A stretch of 64,000 nt of DNA from Gnetum montanum (lineage: Eukaryota; Streptophyta; Gnetopsida; Gnetales; Gnetaceae). The stretch is from positions 247,181 to 311,180 of the forward strand of contig MNCI01005236.1 of the NCBI GenBank assembly GCA_015680685.1, given 5' to 3'. The notes beneath the pieces were generated by a model. The model searched no databases. It was given only the letters and a program-made list of their open reading frames with translations, and was not told where the DNA came from. Below, piece after piece: positions 35,820 through 47,250 of this stretch. Position numbers and translations under genes: made by a program. Every line of letters begins with the position of its first letter. Positions within the stretch are counted from its first letter, which is position 1.

Positions 35820-36240
35820 AGTTCTCTTATTTATTTGTAGATTGTTAGGAATGAACCATGTAAGGCTCTTCTTGATTCAGGTTCTAATGTTAACCTAATT
35901 TCTCATGAGATGTATACTGCATGGAACCTACCTCTTCTTAAGAAGAGCAATATCAAATTAGAATTGGTAGACTAGTCCATTATTGTTCCATTGGGACTAA
36001 TTGAAGATATTGTAATCACTATCTATGGGTGGTCTTATCCTACTAATTTCCTAGTAATCAAGATAGAGAACTACAAAGGGGACTTCCTAGCCATCATGTG
36101 AATGATGTGGCTAAGCACCATTGATGCAAAAATAGGCATAAGAGATCCTTCCCTAGAAATATCTAAAGAAAATGCATTTGGAAAGATTGAGAAGAAGTAA
36201 GTTCCATGCATTACGTACAATGATACAAGGTGCAATTGTG
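35820..36240 (+). pseudogene. D aspartic protease
   Basis: KALLDSGSNVNLISHEMYTAWNLP (active site intact), then VPLGLIEDIVITIYGWSYPTNFLVI and WLSTIDAKIGI. It matches E1 and E2 nearly block for block. Two in-frame stops interrupt it. Confidence 0.85.
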
Positions 36241-36824
36241 TGCAGAAACCCTAGTCAGTGAAACAAGCATCCATCTTTGCATGCAAGTAGTGTGCACAAG
36301 AAGTAGATATTCAAAGGTGTTTGTACGCAGCATCCATAAAACAAGAGGGCACCCAGTGGCTGACCACTGATTCTAAGAGCAACACATTTTGCATGGAACC
36401 TACTAAGATCCTAACATGTGCATATGTCATAGGCATGGATGAACTAGAGCAAGTTGATTACCAAATCTTTGATAATTCAAATGATGATACTTATTAGGGA
36501 GAGTTGGAAACTCCTAAAAATTTCAAGTAAGAGCCCCTTGAATTAAATAGTTTATCGGCCACCATGGAATATGTATTTTAAAAAAATGAAAATATAGTAA
36601 TAATTAATGCTAATCTTACTCTAAAATAGAAACAAAATTTTGTTGAATGTGGTTGAAAAATGGTTAACTACCTTTGTTTAGTCATATCTTGAACTCATAG
36701 GGATTGATCTTAGGATATGCAAACATTGTATCTACACTAATCTGGCAATGAAGCATAAGAGGCAGCAACAAAGGTGATTAAATCCCAAACTAAAGTAGAT
36801 CATCAAGGAGGAAAGTAAACAACT

Positions 36825-37540
36825 CCCAAGGTAGGGTTTATCTATCCCATTGCAAATAGCAAGGGGATTAGTCCACTTGTGATTGTGCTAAAGAAAGGTG
36901 GTAAGTGTTAAGTTTGCATCAATTTTTGACTACTGAATATGCAACATTCAAGGACCATTTTCCATTGTCATTCATTAATCAGGTGTTAGATACAATATTC
37001 AAGCATTGCTTTGATAGTTTTCTAGATGGTTATAGTGGCTATAACCAAATCCAAATTGTGCCAGAGGACTAGGCCAAAACAACATTCATGAGTCCCTAGG
37101 GGACTTTTACATATCACAAGATGCCTTTTGGTCTATGTAATGATCTTGCTACATTCCAACACCTAGTCCTTAGCATTTTTCAATAGTAGATCAATAGCAA
37201 TGTAGAAGTCTTCATGAATGACTTCTCTACCTATGGAGCTACATTTGAGAAAATCTTAAACCACCTTGAGCAAGTACTAAAGAGATGTTTTGAAACAAAC
37301 CTTTGGCTCAATTGGCAAAAGAGTCATCTGATGGTCTAGGAGGGCATTGTGTTAGGGCATAAAATATCACAAGCATGAATTGAGGCCAACCCTAAAAAAA
37401 TAAGGATCATTTAAGGAATAACCTAACAACCAAAAACCATCAAATATGTTCGATCATTTCATAGACATATTTCCTACTACCAAGGATTCATAGAGAATTT
37501 CTCTAAGATCACAAAATCATTGGTTAAGCTAACAAAGAAA
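36825..37540 (+). pseudogene. D reverse transcriptase
   Basis: GFIYPIANS and VLKKGGK are followed by FINQVLDTI, FLDGYSGYNQIQIVPED, GTFTYHKMPFGLCN and VFMNDFSTYG, then GIVLGHKIS. These are Athila-type RT blocks in two frames. The catalytic FMDD is changed to FMND. Confidence 0.9.
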
Positions 37541-37985
37541 GATCCTCTAGTTTTCTAGACCACAGAATGTGAAAAAGTATTCCAACAACTGAAGGAGAAA
37601 CTTGTAGAAACTCCAATTCTACAAGCACCCAATTGGTCCAAAGCATTTCATGTTTAATGGATGCATCAAATTAAAACTTGGAAGCTATGCTTACATAGTT
37701 GGATAACAAGAAACATCCATATTACATCCACTATGCAAGCTGAAGCATTTTGGGTGCACAAATAAACTACACCACCATAGAAAAAGAATTGATGGCATTG
37801 GTGTTAGCTCTAGAGAAGTTTAGGCATTATGTGCTTGAATATAAAGTGTTTGTCAACACAGACCATAGTTTCATTCACTCCTTAATGAACAAGTTGACAG
37901 TGAGCCCCTATGTCATACAATGGTTGATGATCTTACAGGAATTTGATCTTATGATGGTAGATTGAAAGGGCACTAAGAATGTGGT
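37541..37985 (+). pseudogene. D RNase H
   Basis: Starts after the tether region (QQLKEKLVETPILQAPNW). The 71-codon frame at 37750 reads TTIEKELMALVLALEKFRHYVL and FVNTDHSFIHSLMNK, typical of the gypsy RNase H end. Confidence 0.85.
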
Positions 37986-38269
37986 CACTAACCACTTGTC
38001 TCAATTACAATGGAACAACAAAGAGGATGAAAGTCCACTATCTAATATGTTTCCTGATGAACTCCTCTTTGTCAAGGCTATAACTAAATAATTTCCCATT
38101 GAGCTTAAATGGTATGATGGCATTCTCACCTATCTTCTCAACTAGGAGATGCCACAAGGGTTGGATCACTAGAAGAAACAACAATTTCTTCACTAGGTAA
38201 AATGATTCATGAATATTAATAGACATCTCTACAAGGTTTGTACTGATGGAATCATTTGTTAGTGTATCC

Positions 38270-39390
38270 CTAATGCTGATCAACTATGCATTCTCTAGGA
38301 TGCTCATGAAGATCCTTGTGGGGGCCACTATGCTAGGAGATGCACAACCATTAAAATCCTAATGGCAAGGTATTATTGGTCAACAATCTTTAAGGATGCT
38401 CATCAATATGTCCACTCTTGTGAATGTCACCAATGAGATCATGAAATGATTGCTCAAATGAAGGGACCTTAATAGTGGATACAACCACTAGAACCCTTTG
38501 ACATCTAGGGCATTGATTTCATGGATCCCATCAAGCCCATGTCAAATGGAAAGGCATACATCATAGTTGCTATTTACTATTATACAAAATGGGTAGAAGT
38601 AGCAGCTATCATGGATTGTACATCTTCTACTGTTGCTCAGCTTGTATAACAAAATTTTATAAATAGGTTTGATATGCCACGTGCATTAATTTCTGATAAT
38701 AAAACTTACTTTATAAGCACTATCTTTCAAAATCCTATGCAATGCTTACCATCCCCAAGCCAATGGTGAAGTTAAGGTTACAAATAGGGAAATCACAAAG
38801 ATACTAACAAGAACTATTAGCAAATATAGAAAAGACTGGAGCACAAAACTCAGTGATGCCCTTTGGGCCTACCGCTCAACATGGAAACATCCTATAGTCT
38901 ATTCTCCCTATGAGCTGGTGTAGGGGAAATTACCTACACTTCTAACTCAATCTGAGCTCTATACACTTTCAACAACCTATGACCTCGACCTTGACTTTAG
39001 TTTAGCATAAAAAGAAAGATTAATATATCTCAACTTGCTAGATGAAAATCTATTAGTAGCCCTATTATCTAGTGAGTTGTACAACGCACTCAACAAAAAG
39101 TGCCAGGACCTTAAAATTAGGAAAGTCAAATTTCAACTGGGAGATAAAGTCCTCTACTAAAACCCCATACATGTACCTCAATGAACTAAGTTCCATACAT
39201 TGTGGGAAGGACCTTATCTAATTTACAAAACTTTTCTTTTTGGGGCCATGATGATCTACAAACTTGAGAGCCCAAACAAGAAACAACAAGTCAACATACA
39301 ACAAGTCAAACCTTTCCATGAGTCTAATCTAGCTAATGCAACCAACAACTCATTAGATGGACAACCATGCTTAATATTTTAGATCTTCTC
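38270..39390 (+). pseudogene. D integrase
   Basis: The zinc-binding part reads DAHEDPCGGHYARR, then YYWSTIFKDAHQYVHSCECH. The core has GIDFMDP (first Asp), ISDNKTYF (second Asp) and HPQANGEV (Glu). The C-terminal part has LWEGPYLIY-type sequence and QQVKPFHESN. Single-base indels and stops break it. It would have inserted the DNA copy with a 5-base stagger. Confidence 0.88.
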
Positions 39391-41384
39391 CTTTCAACTT
39401 AGTTATGGGGAAGATGGACATCCATGCTAACTATATAAGCAACTTCTTAGTTTTTCATCTTTTTGTTTTTCATGTTTTTGTTTTACACCCTGTTACTTTT
39501 ATAACTTTTTGTTTTACACATTCTTTATCTTACATCTTTTTGTTTTTATGTAATTAATTTTCCAAGTTTTTGTTTCACAACATCATTAATACATTTTATT
39601 TTTCTTAAAATTTTTCTACTTTCTTGTATATTTTTCTTTATTTTGGATGTGCTTTTCTTAGTATATTTTAATAATAACGTGCCTTATTGCCAACGGGGTA
39701 TAGTGTGTTTGGTTGATGTGGGCATGTGCTATCCAATTATTTGATTGTTTGTGTCTAGATTCTAGCTATAAATTTTGTTACTAATAACTAGGATGTGATT
39801 GATTTTTCATGAAATAAGCAGTGAGTCCATAACATCCACCCATCCACAAACTCTATGGTTTTCCTTATTCTAGAACTGTGAGGTCTCCTTTTCATTAATA
39901 AAACTTTAACATACTTGTGACTTTGGTAGTTTCTAGATTTGGAAAGGATTCAAAGGTTTAAAAGGGGTGTGACTTGAAGGGGATTCGGTACTCTTTGTGC
40001 CTTTCTACTTACTTGGGTGGATGTGTGTTTTGATGGATTTCTTACCATTCTATGTTGACCAATAACAAGAAGCTGAATAAGCCTTTGCATGGTGTGGTTC
40101 CCATCATAAAAAAAAATAAACAATGAAAATTCAAGGCACATCCATTAGACAAAATAAATGGGCTACAAGAACTAGTTATAGGACTGGAAAGACATGTTAC
40201 CCATGCTTGAAGGTCCCCTCTAACTAAGGCCCTTCCTCACTTCCTACTTCTCTTTTCTTATTTAATAAGAAATGATGGTGCCTTGTGTGAGCACTCTTGT
40301 ATCTCAGGGGGCTGGATTGGTCTTAAAATGGTGATGTGAAGCCATTGAATGTGGTTCTTTTTGGTCTAGACTAAAGATGGATTTTATTAGATCATTTAAC
40401 CACAAAATTCACAAGGGACTTTATGTGACCTTAATCAGGAACTTCATTCCACTCTCTCCCTCATCCATCTATGCTTTCCATTTTTCACCTCACTGTCAAT
40501 TTCATGTTCTTGTTCAATGTCTTGGTTTGATGTGTCAAAATTCTTAGGTTGTTTCTTCTAAGTTTTTGTACTTAACTTTCTATAACCATTAATCATCCAT
40601 GGGGTCCATGAACTCCTTGATTTGAAGTTACGCAAGGGCAATAAAAGGCTTGTGCTTACTTTGGGGAGGATCCATTTGCATATTTTTTAATTGGGTTTAG
40701 TTAAGTTTTTCATCCTTAGAAATTCTCATAATCAAATCCTTTTGCATGCTCCATCAATGACATTCAATTGTGTGCATCTTCACAATGTTTTTACAAAGAA
40801 CTCATATTTTTATTTGTTGTAAATTCTTAAATCCTCTTCAATAATTTCATTGCATTTGAAATTTTTAGAATTTAATGGACTGTTTATCCATTTCACCTAT
40901 TTTTCAACCTTCCCACTAACACTATTAAAGGAATCAATCCACCATAATCAAAACCTAGCCAAGCGTAACCACTGATGAGACAAGGTACTTAAAAGCTATA
41001 TGTTACACATTTCACACTAATACATAATTTTTTTGTGATTACAGTGCAAAGCGTGGACTGGAATTAGGACTATCTTTATCAAAGGATAAGTAGCAACACC
41101 ATATGACAAGAATCTTGCATGATTGTTGCAACTTCTCCTTCACTCTTCAGCTACTAGAGAAGTCGGATTTCAATTTTGTCTAGGGTGTTCACTTCTATTA
41201 TCATGAACATCCAATTTTATAGAAGATTGTAAATCTATACACTTAGGCACTTAGAATTTGTTTATTTCATTTCAATTAAAGTTTGCATGTTAGTCAATAA
41301 TCCCATACCTACCCAATATTTTGTAAGGAACTTGTTCCTCCTTTTGTTCACTCGAGGATGAGTTTTCATTCAATCATGGGGATA
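39391..41384 (+). other. D 3' non-coding region
   Basis: Begins GGGGAAGATGGACATCCATGC, the same block with which the 3' region of E1 and E2 begins. It shares further blocks with them up to the LTR. The junction AATCATGGGGATA at 41372-41384 is the weak purine tract. Confidence 0.7.
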
Positions 41385-42222
41385 TGATGAATCATGCTTT
41401 ATTGAGTTTTGATTTTAGATATCTAATATTAAATACACAATATTAGGTCCTAAGAAGTGATGTCAAATATTTGATAACATGAAATGTATGCTAGCCTATA
41501 AATATAGTGCTTGGACACATAGTTTGGGCATTATTTTTTTCAATAGAGTAACGAAGTTCTTATAGTTTATCCATTCCAAAGTTAGAATATTTTTGAGTGC
41601 TTGCAGCAAGATTTTGAGTGTGTACGGATCTTTATTCGAGTACTAATGTACCTAAGCATAGTAGTATGACAGACATAAAGATGAGCCCTTTTGATAATCC
41701 TTGCAACACTGATAATAGATTAATGTTTCCTTTAATGCATTTAATATTCATGTACTTTACCTTAATGCATTTTAATTAATCAGTTAATTTCCAATTGTGA
41801 ATGAACACAAGCATGACCACTTCAAGCATACATATAGCACTTGGTAACCTAGAAACGCTTAACATTTGGTAACCCAGTAGTGCTATATGCATTGAATATG
41901 TGTTTGGAAAGTGGGAATAGGTACTTGTGTTAGGCTAGCTAGGCAGTAGATTAACTAGATATTAAATTCCTCTACCTTTCATCCTTGTTCTAGGTATTTA
42001 AACTTATAAAACATAAAATGATAAAAATAATATACCTCAGTTGCACTTAACCATATACTTGTACCTCATGAGTGGAACCGAGAAGACAATGATCATCACA
42101 ATGAGATTTCACTTCCTAAAACTAGTGTACTTAGGAACTTAAAGTCTATGGAGTTTTACTGAATCATGCATGAACACTTGAAATTTGTATGGTCAAGCAT
42201 AAGGATACCTCACTACTCATCA
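41385..42222 (+). repeat. D 3' LTR (838 bases)
   Basis: Starts TGATGAATCATGC, ends CACTACTCATCA, and aligns in reverse with the E1 and E2 LTRs. A TATAAATA box is at 41497-41504. GATATC words near its start are mostly decayed (AGATATCT remains). Confidence 0.9.
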
Positions 42223-43802
42223 GCTCTCTCATTTTGAATAGTAGCACCAAGGATGAAATCAATTTGATGTTGTACATTCTTCATTGGCAAAAATCCATCT
42301 AATTCCCTCTTTAACACCTTGGGAAATTTCTCCTTCAAGCCTAGTAGACTTGTTGAAACTTCAATGTGTACATCATCATGGTTAGAAATAACTATTGTTA
42401 TAACAACAAATAAAAAACCTATTTCATCATGTTTCTTAATGTACTCCCTCTCTTCTAGAAGGATTAAGAAAGCATTAACTAATCTTTATTACCTCACTTA
42501 TTTAGCTATCATGAAAATCAACTCATGGATTTCATTACATCTAGCTACACTTCATACATGTTTTGCTCCATCAAACTAAGCACCATTGCCAACATTCCAA
42601 GGTCTACCAAGAATTACAACAACACAATCTATTAAAAGTACATCACACTTCACAACATCATCAAAGTCTCTAATTTTAAATTTAAATGTACATTGTTCAC
42701 TAACCTCTTGGGAAAAATCTCTAGACAACCAATGCACTTTATAAGGTCTAAAATAAGGATTAGTTACCAAACCCAATCTAGAAACTTTTCTAAAAGAAAT
42801 AATTCTTTCTTGGGCTTCTCCATTAATCAAAACATCAATTCATTCCCCACTAAGAAAACACCTAGCTATAATCCTAAATAACAATTTTCTAGTAACATGG
42901 TTTCCTCTATTTACATTTCCCATGAATGTACAATAATTTAATTCAAAAACTTCCTCAATTTTTGTAGCATTAGGACTACCTCTTTAAAGACCTTAGTTTA
43001 ATGTATCCTCCATCTTCATGGTTTGCACATCTTTACCCATGACTACCTTGAGTAGTGGGAATTCTCATTGCTTGTATCCCCATTCTCCATACTTGAAGCA
43101 TTAAATCTTAGATTAGTTGCCACATTGACCCTTGTCTCCCCTACCTTGTTCCTTCTTAACTTTTTCCTTCTCATCATAATTTTCTATCTTATTTTCATAA
43201 TTGTCATCTTTGTCTTCAAATTTGTACTTGGATCCCTTCTCCTTTTCCTTGGAAGTTTATTTGCTCTTGTTTCTGAATCCACTTAATTTCTTTTCAACCT
43301 TGAGTGCCAAATCATAAGCCACTTATTAGTACACCATTTTGAGACCTCCTAGAAAGATTGAAGCTTATTCATACTCCTCCCAATTTACCTTAGCTTGATG
43401 GAATAGATCACAAAATTTAATGGAGAAATCTTTGACATCCTTGTCATCTTGCCCTAGGAATTTCAACTTCATAATGGTCTCTTATATTTGATGTGATTGT
43501 TTATATTTTCTTCTTAACCTATATTTCATCAAATTCCAATCTCTAATGGGTTAACCATTTTACCTTTCATAACCTTAGAAACCCTTTCCCACCAAGTAGA
43601 AGCCATTACTTCTAATTTGAATTCAGTAATAAGTACCCTCAAGTTATTTAGCACCTCTTCTAACTCAAAGAGCTTATCAAATACCTTCATCCAACTTGAA
43701 AAAGCATTGGTTCCATCTACACCATTGAAAATATTCAACTCAACATACAACATTTTTGCAGCATTTTTGAATTCTCTAGTAAGTTTTTTCTTATCTCCTC
43801 AT
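42223..43802 (-). pseudogene. Chromovirus-like gypsy gag-protease remnant
   Basis: The protease at 42830-42576 reads LGLVTNPYFRPYKVHWLSRDF, then FSQEVSEQCTFKFKIRDF and DDVVKCDVLLIDCVVVILGRPW, the chromovirus-type protease end. Gag at 43753-43529 reads FNGVDGTNAFSSWMKVFDKLFELEEV and TEFKLEVMASTWWERV, the Retrotrans_gag core. RT and integrase are missing, because D's 3' LTR ends at 42222. Gag is interrupted at 43803 by E2. Confidence 0.8.
43798..43802. repeat. Target-site duplication CTCAT, left copy (E2)
   Basis: Repeated at 50823-50827 directly outside the other LTR. Confidence 0.93.
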
Positions 43803-44624
43803 TGATGAGTGGCGAGGTACCCCTACACTCAACCATACGAATACGAGCGTTACACGTGCGATCCGATCGAACTCCTAAGACTAAGTGCCTACATGCCTTA
43901 TGGAACACCTAAGGTTAATCAATCATTGTCCTCCCAAGCTTACTTGTATTTGTCATGGTTGTATGGTTAAGTAAGCTTCAGGCATGTGATTTTTATATGT
44001 TTTATGTTTTTATCACCTATGCTAAGAGGGAAAAGGGTGAAGAGACTAAGTAACTAACTTTAACTAACTAAGCCTTAATTATCCTAGCATCAATATCTGT
44101 TCCCACTTGCCATTTCACACCTTGAGCCAATGCAATGCTACTCGTATTACCAAACGCTATTCGATACTGGGATTACCAAGCATAACGCACATGTTTGAAG
44201 CGGTCGTACTGAATGCAATTAACTATGAGAGTTGAGGGTTGAGAGAGATTAAGTCCTTAAGAAAGCATTTAAATAATTAACAATAATTAAAGCCCTATTT
44301 AGCTTAGTCCATGCACTACAAGGTTTATCCAAAAGTTCATCTTTATTCTCGTACACAATTGTGTGCTCAAGTACAGAATTGCTCGAATAAAGATCCATTC
44401 ACTTGGGGACTCCTACTGCAAGCACATGGAAATTATTCTAACTCTAGAATGCAAAAATGGCAAGATTTTATATGGCAAGATTTTGTCTAAGCTCTAGATC
44501 TAGATGGAGAAACAAGGAAGAGTTGCCTCTTATTTATAGAACTGGCGACAGGCTACGATATCATGGGGAAGGACGTGATATTGCGTATGCGATATCGCGG
44601 CCCATGTGATATCGCATCCCATCA
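43803..44624 (-). repeat. E2 3' LTR (822 bases)
   Basis: Matches 50030-50822. The TATA box on minus is at 44529-44538. The GATATC cluster at 44545-44624 has fewer units than in E1. Confidence 0.95.
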
Positions 44625-46853
44625 TACCCCCATGACTGAATAAAAACTCGTCCTCGAGTTCCTTACAAAATATTTGGAAGGTATGGGATTATTGACTTGA
44701 ATGGAACTAGTGGTGAATGGGATGACATGTGAATAGATCATCATTATAGAACATGACAAAAATGGTGTTCATGACAACAAGAGTGAACACTTTATACATT
44801 TGACATCAGGCCTTATTTGGTAGCTGAGAGAGAAGAGAGAAGAGAGAATAAGTCTACTACTTCCAATGCCAAGATTGCACCTTTCATTGTCCATCCTTAA
44901 GCATGCCATCAATCTTGTTCCTTGCATAACTGCTTCAGCACCGATCCATTCCAAGTGTTCCCTCCAGGTCCAATCCGTTGTTGTATGATTGTCATCTACA
45001 CACACAACACAATCTTATATTAGCAAGGGTAAATCAATCACAATGTAGTTGATACCTTGCTTTGGTGAAAGGTCCATTGGCTAAGTTGTGGTATGGCTGA
45101 TGCAGAATCTAGAGATATAATATTGGTGACTACCGAAGGTGCAAGGGCTAAGAAAAAATCAAAAAAATTGGACCAAGACCCCCATGACTAATCGTAAACC
45201 TTCAATAGCGAGAGAATGGAAAAAGAGAAGGAATAAGAAAGATGAAGAAAAAGAGACAATTGTAACATCGATGAAATGGATGTCAAGATGAAAATGAACA
45301 AAATAGAGTTCATTGCAAAATGTTAAGGGAAAGAATTTAACTGATGCACCAAATAGGAATGCCAGTGGGTCCTCCCCAAAGCAGGCTTATGCCCTTAATG
45401 CCCTGACAAACCCACATTCAAAGAGTCCGTAGGCTCTAGGAATGTCATTTGGAACAAGAGTTAAATTCTTAACCACAAGAATTTACCACAAAGAAAACAA
45501 TGCGTCAACCAAAATATACACTAATGATACAACCGGCAATGAGGTGAACAATGGAGAAAGAATGATGGAAAGAAGAGAATGGAATGGAGTCTCAAGAACA
45601 AGGTGGTGTACAGCCCCTTGTATATTTTAATGATTAATGTGACTTAGTAGATTCCATTCCAAGTTCGGCCTTAAACAAACCACATCCAGTAATTTTACAT
45701 TAATGCATTCAGCCAATTCATCCACTTGAATTTACAAGAATGCCTTCACCAAAGAGCCACCACCAGTCCGACAAAACAAAGGAGGAGAGAATGGGAAGCG
45801 AGAAGGGCCTTAGTCAGAGGGAACATGTTTATTTTAGTTTCATAACTAGTGCTTGCAGCCCAAATAATTATTTCGTTTAAGGGATGTGCTTTGAATTCTC
45901 ACAATTTTTTTTTTGTGTTTTTGCGTGAGAACCACACCATGCAAAGACTTATTATTTTTATCTACCTAGCTTCCCAATAATTGGGTAATGTCGAAACGGT
46001 AAGAAAACTCAAGAAGAAAACATCCAAGAACCCAAGATAATTGCCAACACAAATGCATCAAATCCCCTTGAAGCCACACCCTTTTCAATCCTTGAGTCCT
46101 TCCTTAGTTTGAGAAATGCTCAGTCACTGATTCATTGATAGTTCTTATTATTGAGAAAGGTGATTGTACAGTTCCAAGCTAAGAGAAACCATAGAAATTT
46201 ATGGATGCATGGGTGATGTGAACTCATTTCCTGTTATATCAAAATAACCATACCTTAGTATCAACATTGTAACTTAAAGGTAAAAACCAAACATTAGCAA
46301 CCAATAGAAAACAGTTCATACCATCATTAAGAGCACTTATTGGGTGACAAACATAACAAAATGGATAAGACACATACATACACACATAAATAAAAGAAAA
46401 ATTATAAATGATGTTGTAAAACAAAAACAAGAAAATTTAAAGAAATTTGTAAAACAAAAATGTGCAAAACAAAAATGTGTAAAACAAAAACTTAAAAAGA
46501 ACTGAGGGCCTCAAATGATCAGCATAGGTGGCCATCTCCCCCATGACTGAATTGAAAGGGAGAGATCCAAAATAATGAGCATTTGTTTGAATTTCTTAAA
46601 GTTCCCAACTTCTCCCAATTTATGTTTTTAGATTAAGGTTTGGAAGTTGGTGACACTCATATTCCAATGTATCTATGCTTTCGTTATGGTTGCAAGTTGT
46701 TCCCCCAGTTAGTTCCATGCATATTGGTGGGTTTCTCTCTTGATTAGCTATCAACCACTGGGTGTTCTCTTATTTTCTGGTTGCTACATACAGGCATCTT
46801 TCTATCTGAGTTTCCTGGGCACACCAGTTGTATACAAGAGATGCTGAGCATTC
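44625..46853 (-). other. E2 3' non-coding region
   Basis: Collinear with E1 14192-16378, including the block at about 45350-45440 (GGGTCCTCCCCAAAGCAGGC). No pol domain is present in any frame. Confidence 0.8.
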
Positions 46854-47250
46854 CTATATGTCATCACCCTTAGTATTACTATATGTGATGCATGGAACTT
46901 TCTTCTTCTCGATCTTTCCGTAAATGTTTTCCTTAGATATTTCCAAGGAAAGATCACAGATTCCTAGGCATGAATGTATGGTACTTAGCCATGCCCTCCC
47001 CATTATAATTGGGAAGTCTGCTTTATTATTGTTAACTTCTATCACTAGGAAATCAGCTGGGTATGACCAAACACACAGTGGTAACAATGTCCTCCACAAG
47101 TCCCAAAGGGATAGTGATGGACTAGTCAACCAAATCTAATTGAATATTACTCTTCTGGAGTGGGGGCAGGTTCTAGGCTTTATACATTTCTTGCGATATT
47201 AAGTTGACTCTGGAACCTGAGTTAAGAAGAGCCTTACGTGGTTCGTTCCC
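46854..47250 (-). pseudogene. E2 aspartic protease, active-site Asp changed
   Basis: Same protease as E1 and D, but the catalytic DSG reads NSG (KALLNSGSRVNLIS at about 47205-47245). The downstream part YPADFLVIEVNNNKADFPIIMGRAWLST is well kept. A frameshift separates the halves near 47080. Confidence 0.85.

Larger units (their letters stand above)
35690..42222 (+). mobile_element. D: Athila-like gypsy element, 5' truncated, with pol and 3' LTR
   Basis: On plus it carries protease, RT, RNase H, integrase, a 2-kb 3' region and a 3' LTR (41385-42222) of the same family as E1 and E2. Gag and the 5' LTR are lost at the junction with the minus-strand copia remnant. It is full of stops and frameshifts. 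Its protease and 3' region match those of E1 and E2, so it represents the pol-bearing relative of those elements. The bases after the LTR (GCTCT) would be one half of its duplication. Confidence 0.85.
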
